Shown piece after piece: positions 32,831 to 44,197 of a DNA stretch of 45,457 nucleotides (position 1 is the first letter of the stretch; every line of letters starts with the position of its first letter). This DNA comes from Entophlyctis helioformis (Eukaryota; Chytridiomycota; Chytridiomycetes; Chytridiales; Chytriomycetaceae), in contig JAHLKH010000201.1 in the NCBI GenBank assembly GCA_025526915.1, positions 1-45,457 on the forward strand. The letters are read 5' to 3'. The notes beneath the pieces are model-generated. The model had not been told where the DNA came from. It did no database searches and saw only the letters and a program-made list of their open reading frames with translations. Position numbers and translations under genes: made by a program.

Positions 32831-33944
32831 TCAAGAGCGCAGCCGCAGCAGGCGAGGCGGCAGCTTGAGGATCGTGTCCTTGTGCATGACGGCATATATG
32901 AACTGTGCCACCGTCTCGTGCTCGTTGACCTTGGACTCGTTGAGGTGGGCCGACACGATCGACACGAGTGCGTCGCGATTGTACATGTCATGGCTGGCCT
33001 TGCGCTTCCTCGATGCAGATGTTGCTGTGGCTGTGTCGGAGGGCGAGGCCGTGACCAGTGCGGGCTCGGGCAGCTTGAAGGACCGCAGGTACTTGACGAG
33101 CTGTGCGGTGTCCCATCGCGACACATCGATCCGCATCGACTGGTAAAGAGGCAAGCCGGCGGCGAAACAAGGGCGGCGGGAGCAGGCGAGATTCAAGCAG
33201 CCAGCCGTCGGTGTGAGTCATTCCAGCCATCCACGAGGCGTCGACATGGTGCACGGGCCAAGTGGCGCTGCAGTCTGCTGGAGAAGAAACGGGGCACGCG
33301 GCACGGGGCCGACCGGGCAGAGGGCATGTGCGGTGGAAGCGTGTGGCTGCCATCCACGGCACGCAGCCGCCCTGCCGACCGCATTCGCAGACCAGTGTCC
33401 GCCGCACGAGCCGGCCGGCAGCCGACGGATGCGGCAGTCCATTGTGGTAAGCCGCCGGCACCCCCACCCGGAAACAAGACCCCAAATCAAGCTCTGCGCC
33501 AAAAGTTTCCAAGGGCCGGCGCTTGCAAGACAGAGAGCAGCAGGCAGGCAGACGGACAGGCAGACGGACAGGCAAGCGGCCACACACCTCATCGGGGAGC
33601 TCGGCCCTGTTGGACAGCGAGCCGCCGGCATCCGTTTCACCGCCGCTGCCGTTGCCGTTGCCGTTGTTGTTGCTGTTGCTGTTGTTGTTGCCGCCGGCCG
33701 TCCGTCGCTTCTTGGCCGGCAGAGGCTGCGCTGTCTGCGGGGTGTTGGTGTGGTTGGTGTTGTGTGCAAGCGGCGTGCTGGCGGCCGCTGCGGCTGATGC
33801 ACCAAGGGGGATGGAATGGTGTGCGATGCCTGCGGTGGTGCTGCCTGCTGCGCTGCTGGCGTGGCTGGCAGGCATCGGCTGGTGCTGGTCTCCGGCCATC
33901 ATTCTGGTTGTGGTCGTCGTCGTCGTCGTCGTTGCTGTCGCCAT
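32831..33944 (-). CDS. SAP30: SAP30-family subunit of the Sin3-HDAC complex
   Basis: Exons on the minus strand: 33944-33588 and 33139-32831 (221 residues, phase 0). The second exon encodes the Sin3-binding domain of SAP30: DVSRWDTAQLVKYLRSFKLP, then RDALVSIVSAHLNESKVNE and ETVAQFIYAVM. The first exon is disordered, with a poly-Thr run, a KKRR basic cluster and an Asn/Gly-rich tract encoded by a triplet repeat. SAP30 stabilises the Sin3/Rpd3 histone-deacetylase complex in the nucleus. The 448-nt intron is the longest in the window and has no obvious exon inside. The ATG is 49 bp past the stop of the upstream gene. Confidence 0.82.
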
Positions 33945-33993
33945 CGTCGATCGAGGGTTGCGCTTGTGTGAGATGGGGCAAGCTGCAACAGCT

Positions 33994-35986
33994 TCATTCG
34001 GACGGACAGCGTGGAAGGATGCCGAGCGAGTGCCCAAACAAGACCTGCTCGTGTGGAGGCACATGGGCGGCCGTGCTGGCCTGCAGCACATGCAGCAGCT
34101 GCGCAATCAGGTCGCCCGCCAGATGCACCGTCTCGGCCTTGCCTGGCCCGTCGGCTTCGCATGCGTGGCCGTTCTGCGCAGCGGCCGACCCCTGCCCGTC
34201 GACAGGCTCCCTGGCCCCGCTCGTGAGCACCTGATACAGAATCTTGACAGCTGCATGCCGTGCAGTCATCCGCCCGCCAACATGTCAGCCTGCCGCGCCA
34301 CTCTGCCCAGCCTGTTCAACGTGCCCCATCTGCCACTGCCACAGATCCGCTTCACGCTGTGCTCACCTGGAAACATGGCACACGATCCCTTGCCGTCGCC
34401 ATACATCCGTCCAACCTCGACGTGCGGCGCAAACAGCCACAACTGCGGGCAGAGTCAGATATGCACACGGCATGGCAACACCCCGTCACAGCACCACTCA
34501 CAAAGAGAGACGGCGGTGCCACGCTGCCATCATCCGGTCGCGAGTCTTCGTCGTGCACATAGAACCGGTATGTGGCATGTGCTTGGCACGCATCCAGCAG
34601 CTCGCTCACAAAGCACTCTACAAACGGCGTCTGCAGCACGCATCTGCAGCCACTCGGCCGTTCAGTATACTGCGCACATGCTCTTGACAGTCGCAGCATT
34701 GCCGAGCAGTCCCCTTACCCGGTCCATAGCATTGCATCCACCCGATACTTTGCCAGCCTGATCATCTGCACTTGCGACATGTCTGTCCATTGGCTCGTGT
34801 CAGCGGCCCGCGTGCGCATTGCAGATCCAGCACAACAACGCCAAAAAGTCTCACCGACCGAGTCTGAAGCAGCCTCGCGATCCATGAAGCATTCGCCCAC
34901 AGGCGCACGGCACCGATCGCACTGCACCTGGATCCACCGCGCAGACCGAAGAATACTCTGCCAGTGTTGCAATGCATGCTGCATCAGTCCAGCCGTTCCA
35001 AGACAATGATAGCCGTCCAGACAAGGCAAGGCAAGGCAAGGCAATATGCGAATATGTGCTGGGATTGTAGCCCAGCATTCATGGCTCGGAATGCAGAGGT
35101 GTCTATCCGGCACATCCTCGAGTCGAGGCAATCTTGGAGGCTTGTATCGGCCACAGGGTCTACGACAGCAACCCGGGCCTTCTTATGCATCCGACATCCC
35201 AGCCACACACAGTCACACACGCCGACACCACACAGTCACACACACCTCGGATCCGTTGTACGCAATACGCAGCCGGTCCAGCCGCAGATCGGATGGATGC
35301 AAGAGGAGATGCGAGTCGCCCACCATGAGCGAGTGCTGCTGCGCAAAGATGAGGCCGCCCTGCTGGCCCTTGAGCGTCGACGAGTAGTCTTCGTGGTGGC
35401 ACGCCCAGCACTCGAGCATCTCGTGCCAGTGCTGCGACGGCAGTCTCAGACACCGCTTGAACAGCGGCGGCTGGTGGGCCGATGCGGGCTGAGCGGCGGG
35501 TGCTGGATCTTGCGTCAGAAGTGCGCAGCAGTTGCGGCAGGAGAGGGCCGATGTCGACCGCCATTGGGCCATGTCGGCATGTGCAGGCTGCTGCTGGCCG
35601 TGAGCTGCGGGCTCGAGCAGCAGCGCCGACGGCGACGACGGTCGAGACGATGGCCGAGACGACGGCGGCGACGGCATCAGCTGGCGCACAGACAGCGTCA
35701 AGTGCAGGAACGGCCCCGCGAACGACGTCCGCAGAGACGCTGGCTCGACCAGCGCTGGCAGCGTCACTTGCACGGTTGGAGGGGATCCAGAGTCGGCCGA
35801 GTCGCCGACGAACAGCGTCGTGGGCGTCACACGAACCTGTGTGTGTGCAGCTGCGGGCGCGAGTGCGAGTGCTGGTGCAGATGGCGGCATGCGCAGTGTG
35901 AGCTTGAGCTGCCTCAAGTGCGGCAGCAGCTCGCAGCTCAGCCAGTGGGCGTCGTTGGCGTTGGACCTGGAGCCGGCATGGAGCAT
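33994..35986 (-). CDS. UBE3D/Ipa1-type HECT-like E3 ubiquitin ligase
   Basis: Exons on the minus strand: 35986-35246, 35116-34719, 34643-34502, 34442-34367 and 34250-33994, totalling 1,614 nt (537 residues). Every phase closes, which supports the model. Family features: a C-x2-C pair in LSCRNCCALL, FKRCLRLPSQHWHEMLECWACH, then GLIFAQQHSLMVGDSHLLL. A second C-x2-C (VQCDRCRAPVGE) begins the C-terminal half, which ends in a helical LLHVLQAS block. Human UBE3D binds E2 enzymes and cyclin B, and yeast Ipa1 is needed for mRNA 3'-end cleavage and polyadenylation. Which role applies here is unknown. The exon 2 start is the least certain junction. Intron 34644-34718 has a TACTGAAC branch site. Confidence 0.8.
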
Positions 35987-36062
35987 TTATGGATCACGAC
36001 AAAGGGTTGGCGAGCGATCCGCAAACGTTGACTGGCAACCGACGCGTGCCAGTCTGCCCATC
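35987..36062. promoter_or_regulatory. Compact bidirectional promoter, UBE3D/Ipa1 and CCDC42-like
   Basis: Only 76 bp separate the two divergent start codons (minus 35986, plus 36063). Both promoters and 5' UTRs must lie here or overlap the neighbouring coding regions. No specific factor site is recognised. Confidence 0.5.
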
Positions 36063-36956
36063 ATGGCTTCGGCAATGGCCAACATGGAAGAGTACTTCCG
36101 AGTCAACGTCGAGCGCAAGCTCTTTATGCAAGTCGCGCCGTCCATCCCCCATGGCTCTCATCTCATCCCACGTCTCGCTCACACGACATCCCCACGCATG
36201 AAACAGCAAGGTGCCCGAGCAAGAAGACCATGATCTGACACCGGCGACACGGCTCCTTGAGCGCCGTCGCGAGATGCTCGAGGTCGAGACAGGCCTGACC
36301 AAGCAGAAGGAGGAATTCGCCATGAAAATGGAGTCGCTCACCCAGCGACGGGAGGAGCTCGCGCGCAAAGAAACGCAGCTCAAAGAGTCGCTTCTCAAGT
36401 TTGACAAATTTCTCAAAGTATGGGCTCGTTGCATCGATGTCTGCCGGCCAACGTGCCCCAGTGTGATGCATGTGATGCATGCTGACACGCAGAGACAGGA
36501 AAACGATGCCAAGAGGATGCGCGCACTCAAAAAGTCAATGGACGAACGCAAGATCCGTGAGCAGAAAGAGTCGGAGATCTACTCGCTCAAAGACTCGATC
36601 ACGTCGCTCGGCACCAAAAAGGACCGCCAGACCAAAGCCGTCGATTCCAGTAAGAGCATCTCGTTCTCTGGCACGTCGCAGTCGCACTGACACGGCATGG
36701 TGCGGCATGGCATGGCATGGAAATGCTCGACACGGTGGACAGACCTGTGGTTCCAGCGGTACCTTGAAGGCGTGCTGGAGAGCGGCGACGAGTTTGCTGA
36801 GATCAAGGACATCATATCGAGATACGACACCCTGTCAGCCACCAACGGTGAGCTCATTGAGCGTGCACGCAACGCGCAAGAAAAGACGGAAAAGGACCGG
36901 CAAGCCTTTCTCGCGTCGTCCGAGGTGAGTGTCTTGCCATGCTTCCGGTGCGAGTG

Positions 36957-37030
<74 letters not shown>

Positions 37031-37542
37031 TGCGCATGTGAATGTTAGAGCTGACGCGATGGAGGATCGGTGGATCCAACCAACGGACACAGGAGAAGAA
37101 CAATGTCATCTTGAATCGCAATAATGAGATTGCCAGGCTCCAAACGAAGCTGGAAGAGATGCAGTCGCGCAGCGCCAAGTGGCAGTCGGAGCTCGACCAG
37201 ACGCTCAAGAACGCCACGCAGAAATCCCTGCTGCTGGGCCAGGTCAAAATGTGTGTCTGGTGTCTGGTGTCTGTGGCTCGCATGGCGTTGTTAGCCTCTG
37301 CTCGCGACGACACACTCACGCGACTGAATGGCGCATGTGTGTGTGTGTGTGTGCTGGATGGCAGGGCGACCAACAACCTGTTCAACGTGGTCAAGTCGCA
37401 TCTCAACAATCGGCTCAACTCGACAACGGATACGCTGGCACAGCTGGACAAGATTGGCCAGTTCATTGTCGACCTGACCCAGATCACGTCGGACATTCCC
37501 ACATCGACCACACAGCAGACGGGCAAGGTGGCGAGACAATAG
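36063..37542 (+). CDS. CCDC42/CFAP73-type axonemal coiled-coil protein
   Basis: Exons 36063-36131, 36211-36417, 36499-36649, 36743-36924, 37093-37250 and 37365-37542. The product is almost entirely coiled coil. The signature block TPATRLLERRREMLEVE... KEEFAMKMESLTQRREEL... SLLKFDKFLKEND matches the DUF4200 region of CCDC42 and CFAP73/MIA2, which tether inner dynein arms in cilia. This implies a flagellated zoospore. The first intron has a weak donor (GTCGCG), so the first exon is less certain. Past the stop at 37540 a coding-looking segment (37605-37747, VNDKIQFIADKMTGM) could be joined by a GC-AG intron starting at 37523. If used, its stop codon overlaps the stop of the convergent gene. Confidence 0.72.
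36960..37028. repeat. (GT)n microsatellite in an intron
   Basis: About 34 uninterrupted GT units inside intron 36925-37092 of the CCDC42-like gene. A shorter GT run (about 37337-37352) lies in the intron before its last exon. Confidence 0.95.
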
Positions 37543-37743
37543 GCATCGCTGGGAGATTCGCTTGAATACAGTGTGCAATGTGTTGTTGCTACGTGTGCGA
37601 ACCCACAGGCTGGCAGAGACGCCCGTCAATGATAAGATTCAATTCATTGCAGACAAGATGACTGGGATGGCCGGACAGACGGACAGCGCAGCACTGAATA
37701 AGCAAGCAGAGGAGCGAGACAAGGCCGCCCGGATCGTGGTGGT

Positions 37744-39830
37744 CTAGTGGACATAGCCAGCAACGATTGCGGCGACCAGGATGGCAATGCCAGCCGTGAC
37801 GGCACTGGACAGGGAGGAGCTCTTGGCAGAGAGACCTCCGTTGCCAGACGGGCCGCCGGTGGCACCACCGGCACCCGATCCCGTCTTGTTGGCAGCAGGC
37901 GGCGCGGGCTTGGCGGCACGGGTCAGGGCAACACACAGGCCGGTCGCTGGGTTCCAGGTGCCGCCATTCGCGCAGGCAGTCGCAGGGACGGGTCTGAGGG
38001 GGGGTGCGCCGTTGAAGGGAACCGGGTTGGACACGTTGGGCACGGTGGTGGGGCATCCAAAGCACGTCTGTTGAGTCAAGCAGGTTTTGTGTGAGATGGG
38101 CAGCGGCAGATGGGCAGTGACCAGTCGCGAGACGGTGCCACGGCTGTAGGCTTACCGAGAAACTGGCGGCGAGGTTGGCGTAGTAGCAGTTGGCAACGAG
38201 ACCCTCGTCGATCACGCCATCGCCGTTGTTGTCGACACCGTCGCAGACCTCCTGGTTGCCAGGCGCGGTGGCAGGCATGAGGCAGTCGAGCGCGGGGTTC
38301 TTGAGCGATGCCTCGACATCCGTCGCGTTAGCCATCCACGCAAGCAGCTGCTGGTTCGACACCCAGTACACGTCGCTGTAGCCGCTGGAGCGGATCCAGT
38401 CCATGAAGCGACGGACACCGGTAATGTGGGCCGGCTGCGTGACCGAGACGGCAGCGTGCAGGTAGATGCCCATGGGCAGCCGGTGCGAGTTGTAGCGGTT
38501 CAAGAAGTTGGTCTTGTACGTGTTGAAGATCTCGTCGGCGTTGGGCATGCCGGGCGTGCCGCCAGGGACGGGGTTGGGGTCCATGACCGCATTCTCCGAG
38601 CCGTCTGCGTTTCTGAGTGTGTACATGGGAATCTCCCACAGTCCAGGGAATCTGAACGGCAGCTCGCAGGTGCCGCCCGAGCAGCTCGTGTACGGGCCAT
38701 TGTCGAGCGTGTACGGCCAGGTCCTGTCATCCACGGTCAGATCATCGCGCCGAAATAAGAGATATAAGGAATGGACTTACTGGGTGGCACTGTAGTCGAG
38801 AGGCATGGACGAGTCGTACAGGAACGTCTTGGCGGTCTGCAGGTTCTCAAAGGTCTTGCGGGTGTAGCGCAGGAACGGCGTGCGGAAGCCTGTGATCTTG
38901 CTCACGGGAACGCCGGAAAAGGCCGAGATGGCAGCCACGGCGCCGGTGATCTCGCCCAGAGGAGGGTCGCCGATGTGGTTGATTGTGTGCACGGCAATCT
39001 CATGGCCGGCGCCGTACATTTGCTGGGCCAGCCTGGAGCGGATGGTTAGTCCCTGAAGGCGGATGGCGGTGGACAGGCAGGCAGGTCGTAGGGGAATGGC
39101 AGGCTAGCACGCACCAAAAGTCGGTGTACTGGGTGGACAGGAAAAAGGTTGCGGCCAGCGGACAGCCGTTTGGGTTTGTGTAGGCGGAGGTGTAGTTGCG
39201 GATCTGGTCGATGAGCACCGAGTTGATCGAGTCATCAAAGGCTGGGAGGGCGGGTTGGTGAGTGGGTCAGCAAGCGGGGTCAGCAAGCGGACCGGCGAGT
39301 GGGTGTGTTCACGAGTGGGTGTGTGTGTGTGTGTGTGTGGTGGCACCACGCAGCATTGTGCAAAGCAATCATTGACTGAACGACCCGCACGCCAACCAAC
39401 CAGCCCGCCGTCAACAAAGCAGCCCGTGGCTGTGCGGGAGCAGCGGGCAAGAGAGCGGGCAAGAGAGCGGGCAGAGCGGCAGAGCGACACCTCACGAGCA
39501 CTAGCACACAACCACAGGCACAACCATAGTCACAACCAAACACTCACTCAGCGTAATAAACTGCGGGATTTTCTTGGGGTCGAGGCCGTTGGGCGGGTTG
39601 CGGGACGGGCACTGGCACGCCGGCGGCTTGCAGCTGGCCGCATCACAGGCGTACCCAGCCGTGACCGTCGTCGGTGCAGACGCAATGGGTCCCAGCTGCG
39701 CGTGCACGGACGGAATGCCGGCCCCCATGCCAACGTATGCGCACAGCGCCCCGACGGCGAGGGCCAGCGGGGCCAGAGCGCTTCGTTGCTGGCGGCGTGT
39801 GTGTCGGTGCTGCTTGTGTTGCTCGGGCAT
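37744..39830 (-). CDS. GPI-anchored polysaccharide (chitin) deacetylase, CE4 family
   Basis: Secreted enzyme expected to remove acetyl groups from chitin in the cell wall. Exons on the minus strand: 39830-39548, 39241-39115, 39032-38781, 38723-38156 and 38067-37744 (517 residues). A signal peptide (residues 1-45) is followed by a Cys-rich segment. NodB motifs: TFDDS (motif 1, created by splicing), HTINH as H-x3-H (motif 2), and RTPFLRY (motif 3). WPYTLD and GLWEIPM are typical of fungal/oomycete deacetylases. After the catalytic domain comes CDGVDNNGDGVIDEG, which looks like a Ca2+-binding DxDxDG loop, then a second Cys-rich segment and a hydrophobic GPI tail. Branch sites CTGACC and CTAACC are clear. 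Intron 39242-39547 contains (GT)n and gcgggcaagaga tandems. Confidence 0.85.
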
Positions 39831-40094
39831 TCTCGCACTGAAGACGATGGGATGCAATGGGATGTTGGTAGTCGGGGCAGGGTTTTAATCAAAGCGTCTG
39901 CTGGCTCATCCTGCGGATCACATGCATGGGATCTCCAGTGCAACAGCGTCTGTGCGGTCGGAGAGTGCTGGCCATGCAGGCTGGCCATGCAGGCTGGAAC
40001 GGCTGGGACGGCTGGGACGGCCATGAAGGCTGAGAAGGTGGCACACGGGCGGCACACGACACGGGCGGCACTCGGGCGGCGGCTGCCCGTCCAG
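39831..40094. other. Intergenic region between MTR4 and the deacetylase
   Basis: 264 bp holding short direct repeats (ggctggaacggctgggacgg type, about 39975-40025) and no gene. It contains the deacetylase promoter and the MTR4 3' region. Confidence 0.5.
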
Positions 40095-43000
40095 CTACAG
40101 ATACAAGCTGGCTGCAAACACAATGTCGCGCTTGATCTTGACAATGCCTGTCGTCAGACACACATGCATTCACACGGGTCAGTCACCGCCATCCTTGCAA
40201 ACGACATCCTCGCAACCACCGCACCTTCGCTAAACTTGGTCTCCAGCTCGACGTTGCCAATGCTCTTGGCCGCAGTCACAAGCTGCCGCAGCAGCTCCTC
40301 CAGTCGCCGCATCCCGCGGATGATCGATCCCTCAAACACGTCCGTCATCTTGCAAATCTGGCTAAACTTGGCCCCCTCGCACCACGCATACACCACGTCC
40401 ATGAGGTCGGGCCGGAAGCTGGCCACATACTCGTCCTCGTCAAGAGCAAGCTTGCTCTCCTGCGACACCTTGGCAATGCGGCGCGCCGTCTCCTGCAGCA
40501 TGCGCAGCGGGCCCTTGAGCTCCTCGCGCATGGCGTTGGCATCGTCAGACGCCCGCTCGCCAAACGCAAAGCACGACAGCAGCGCAACCGTCTGCTCCAC
40601 GGACAGGTCGTTGAACACGCCGTTGAAAATGAGCTCCGTGAGCACGAGCTCGTCGCCCGCTGAAATCTCGCACGCCACACGGCCCTTGATCTCAATCACG
40701 CCCACGTCCGACGTGTACCCAAGACGTCGCAGAATACGGCGGCGTGCCTTGAGCTCGTCGAGCTGCAGGATCGACTCGGCATCCGTGATCTGCTTGCGTA
40801 CCGCCTTGATCTTGCCGGCCAGCTGCATCTTGCTGTCAAACTGCGCATACAGCTCGGGGAGTCGCGCGTCCTTGTGCAGCGCGTGCGAGAACAGACGCGG
40901 CTCAAGAACATGGATTTTCTGGGACAGCCGCCAGTCAGTCTTTGCCAACTGAAGCATAACCCTGCACAGCCAGACTCACCTTGACAAGCTTCTGGAACGC
41001 CTCGTCCTCAATCTTCATGTCCTTGATCGGGTCAAGGAGCGGAATGCCGTCCTTGAACCGCCGCTCAATCTCGCGCACGGTCGACAGGATCTGGTTGCGG
41101 GACACCTGACTCTTGAGGTCTTTAGGCAGGTTGGCTCGGACCACGCTCAGGCCGTTGAACGTCGACAGCAGACACGGCACAACAACCATGCTGCCCTTGG
41201 GCTGGTTGACCTTGGGGTCGGCATGCGGATCGAACCTCGGGCCAGGCTGCACGATGCCAGTGGGATGGTCTTCCGTGCCAGCAGCACAGTGCAGGAGCAC
41301 ATCGACAATGTACGTTGGCTCTTCGGCAAGCGTCTTGAGGTTGGCGTTCTTGCCACCAGGAGCGGTGCGCGGCAGCTGCGGCTTGATAAAGTTGACCACC
41401 ATACCCCAGCCAAAGTCGCTGTCGGGGCACTCGGGTGTGGGCTCGCGAACAATATGCACAAGACGGCCTGGCTGCAGGAACGGCACCGTGTATGCCGGCT
41501 GGTTGAGCACCTCGCGCATGTCCTTTTTGTAAATGTCCAGCTGGGCACGGATCTGGTAGTACTCGCTCACGAGCTCCTCGTCCTCCACCACGATGGCATC
41601 GCGACGCTTCTCGTACACCTGCAGCTCTGTTTGACATGAACATTCACATGAGTTGCTGTGCAGTCACCTGTTTGCATGGCATGGCATGGCATGGCATACA
41701 TAAAGACAGCCATCGATCCAATAAGCGAGCCCAAACTCACCATTGACAAGCTGAGGGATGCGCGCGCCGTTTTGGTACTGGAAGAAGCTGCTCTGCAGAA
41801 TGTGCTCGGGCGGCACGCCCTCAATCCTGAGCAGATTGAGAATCATCGTGTATGTGAGATGAAAGGCAGAGTTGAGCGCATCCGAGACGCCCTTGACCAT
41901 GCCCTTGGCAACATCCGGCTCCATCTTCTCGTCGATCATAAGAATGACGATACCGCGGTCGTCCAGACCACGACGGCCGGCACGGCCAGACATCTGAATG
42001 TACTCGCCGCCCGACAGCCACCGCGTCTCCTTGCCGTCAAACTTGCGCACAGACGTGAACACGACGGTCTTGGCGGGCATGTTGAGGCCGATCGAGAACG
42101 TCTCGGTCGCAAACAGCACCTTGAGGAGACCCTCTTGGAAGAGAATCTCAATGACTTCCTTGAGGATCGGGAGAAGACCCGAGTGATGAATTCCGATGCC
42201 TCGCTTGAGCAGCGGCAGAATGTGCTCAATCTGCGGCAGCCCTCTGTCGTCCTCGCTCAAGGGCAGAATCGCGTTCTCAAACACGCTCTTGACGAGCTCC
42301 TTCTCCGAGTCGTCGTTGAAGTCGAGCTTGGACAGCTGCAGCGCATTGGCCTCGCACTCACGCTTGGAGAACGAGAACACAATGACGGGGTGGTAGTTCT
42401 TGACCATGATCATCTTGAGGATCTTGTAAAGATCCGTGGGGCCTGTATGGAAATGAAACAATGCGTGAGTATGTGCGAAACAACAGCAGCAACACCAACA
42501 GCAGCAGCTGTAGCAGTCTGCCAAGCAACAAATGCAGCAACTACCCTTGGTGCTCCTGTCGCGCTTGCCCTTGCCCTTGGGACCGCCGGCCTTTTTCTTT
42601 CCGGCATCTTCGCTGTCGTCGCCAAGGAACGCAATCGCCTTTTGGAAGTTGTCTTCGCGGAACGTGCCCTTTTCATCGACCGCCAGGTAAATGCCCTCGC
42701 CACCGGACGGAAACAGGTAGTGCTGCAGTGGTGTCGGGCGGTAGTCGGTGTAGACGACGTGGCAGGGCTGCTTGTGGATCTTGACAATCCACTCGGCAAA
42801 CTGCATGGCGTTGGGGATGGTGGCCGACAGGAACACAAACCGCACCTTGTCGGGCAGCAGGATGAGCGTCTCTTCCCAAACAACACCGCGGGCTGTAAGG
42901 CGATCGCCACATCAAGACATGGTCAGCTTGGCACGCCGTGGCCACCAAACAACTGAGCAGCAAGCCACCACCACTCACACTTGTCGCGCATGTAGTGGAT

Positions 43001-44135
43001 TTCGTCAAAGATGACCCATGCGATCTCGCGCATGACTTCACTGCCGCGGTAGAGCATGGACCGCAGAATCTCGGTGGTCATGACCAGACAACTGGCATTG
43101 GCGTTGATCGTGACGTCTCCCGTCATCAGACCCACATCGCCAAAGTCCTGCTGCAGCTCACGGTACTTTTGGTTCGACAGGGCCTACCGCAATCCACAGA
43201 GTCCATGCGTCAGCGATCCAGACGGTTTCTTATCAACGCAGCCCGATGGCACAAAGACAAAGCCACGAGCCACGAATCATGGTCCGGCTCACCTTGATGG
43301 GACTCGTGTAAATGACACGCTGCTTGTCGCGCAGACTCTTGGCAATGGCATACTCGGCCACGACCGTCTTGCCTGCACTGGTGTGCGCACTCACAAGCAC
43401 CGACTCGCTGCGCTCAATGCAAATGACTGACGTCTGCTGGAAGGGATCGAGCTTGAACGGGTACGTGCGCGCGGGGTTCTCGGGCGGCACGTCCTTGGCC
43501 AGCGGGACGTAGTCGTATCCGGGCGGGACCGCGACTTGGTGGCGGACCTGGCCGCGTTGTGCATTCACCTTGGTGTCAGCATTGATGGCAGTAGATCACA
43601 GACGGGCTGTCGCAAGGCGACTGACCTGGTGGGTCAGAACGAGCTGGCCAGTGGGCTTGCCGCTGGCCTGTCCGTCGGCACCGGCATCTCCAGCAGCACC
43701 GTCGGCACCGGTCGCAGCAGCAGCAGCAGCAGCAGTCGAGCCAGCACCAGTCAGACCCTCGGCCTGCGCATACTCCTTCTCGACGTTCTGGTCAAAGTCG
43801 TCGGCAACCACAGCCGTCACGCTGGCTTGCAGCGCCTGCACCGTCAGCGACGGCTTGTACAGCGAAGACGACGACAACTCCATGTCGACATGGTCCTTGT
43901 GGCCGTCGTCGCCATCATTGGCCTCGGACGACGTCTTGTGCCGCTTGGACGACGATTCGCCGCCGGTTGCTGCAGCTGCTGCAGACGACCTGTCGGCAGA
44001 AGCGTTTGTGGGCAGCGACCGCTTCGTGAGCAGCGCCGAGGGCAGCGGGATGGGCATGCTTGTCTGCACGTCCTCATCCGAGTCTGAAAAGGCACCAAAC
44101 AGGTCGTCGACGTCGACCTTGCCCGCTCTCTTCAT
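40095..44135 (-). CDS. MTR4: Exosome-associated RNA helicase MTR4 (Ski2-like)
   Basis: 3'-5' DExH helicase that feeds RNA to the nuclear exosome as part of TRAMP. Exons on the minus strand: 44135-43626, 43547-43293, 43183-42979, 42892-42545, 42442-41741, 41626-40980, 40918-40225 and 40147-40095 (1,137 residues; all phases close). Motifs in order: Walker [15 protein letters not shown], DExH box FDEIHYM, motif [34 protein letters not shown], and motif [12 protein letters not shown]. The arch/KOW region is in exon 6 ([14 protein letters not shown] onward) and the C-terminal DSHCT domain in exon 7 ([19 protein letters not shown]). The last exon encodes only [16 protein letters not shown]. The N-terminus is a non-conserved acidic, Ala-rich extension. 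An alternative acceptor 21 nt upstream of exon 2 (after 43569) would insert VNAQRGQ in frame. Confidence 0.95.
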
Positions 44136-44197
44136 CGTTGCGGTTCGAGATCAACAGCAACAGCAACAAAAAGAAAAACGAACGAACCTCGGCGACG
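44136..44197. promoter_or_regulatory. Compact bidirectional promoter, MTR4 and ankyrin gene
   Basis: 62 bp lie between divergent start codons (minus 44135, plus 44198). The stretch is A-rich on the plus strand (aacaaaaagaaaaacg with aacg units), the only AT-rich patch nearby. An AACG motif also occurs upstream of RED. Confidence 0.5.

Noticed and set aside
39255..40952. 565-codon plus-strand ORF
   Set aside because: It covers a deacetylase intron, an intergenic gap and the antisense of MTR4 exon 7; the minus-strand models are clear.
18938..44135. Functional cluster of RNA-processing genes (RED, Nrp1-like, Ipa1-like, MTR4)
   Set aside because: They are interspersed with a transporter, a dehydrogenase, SAP30 and a flagellar gene on both strands, with no shared regulatory motif visible.
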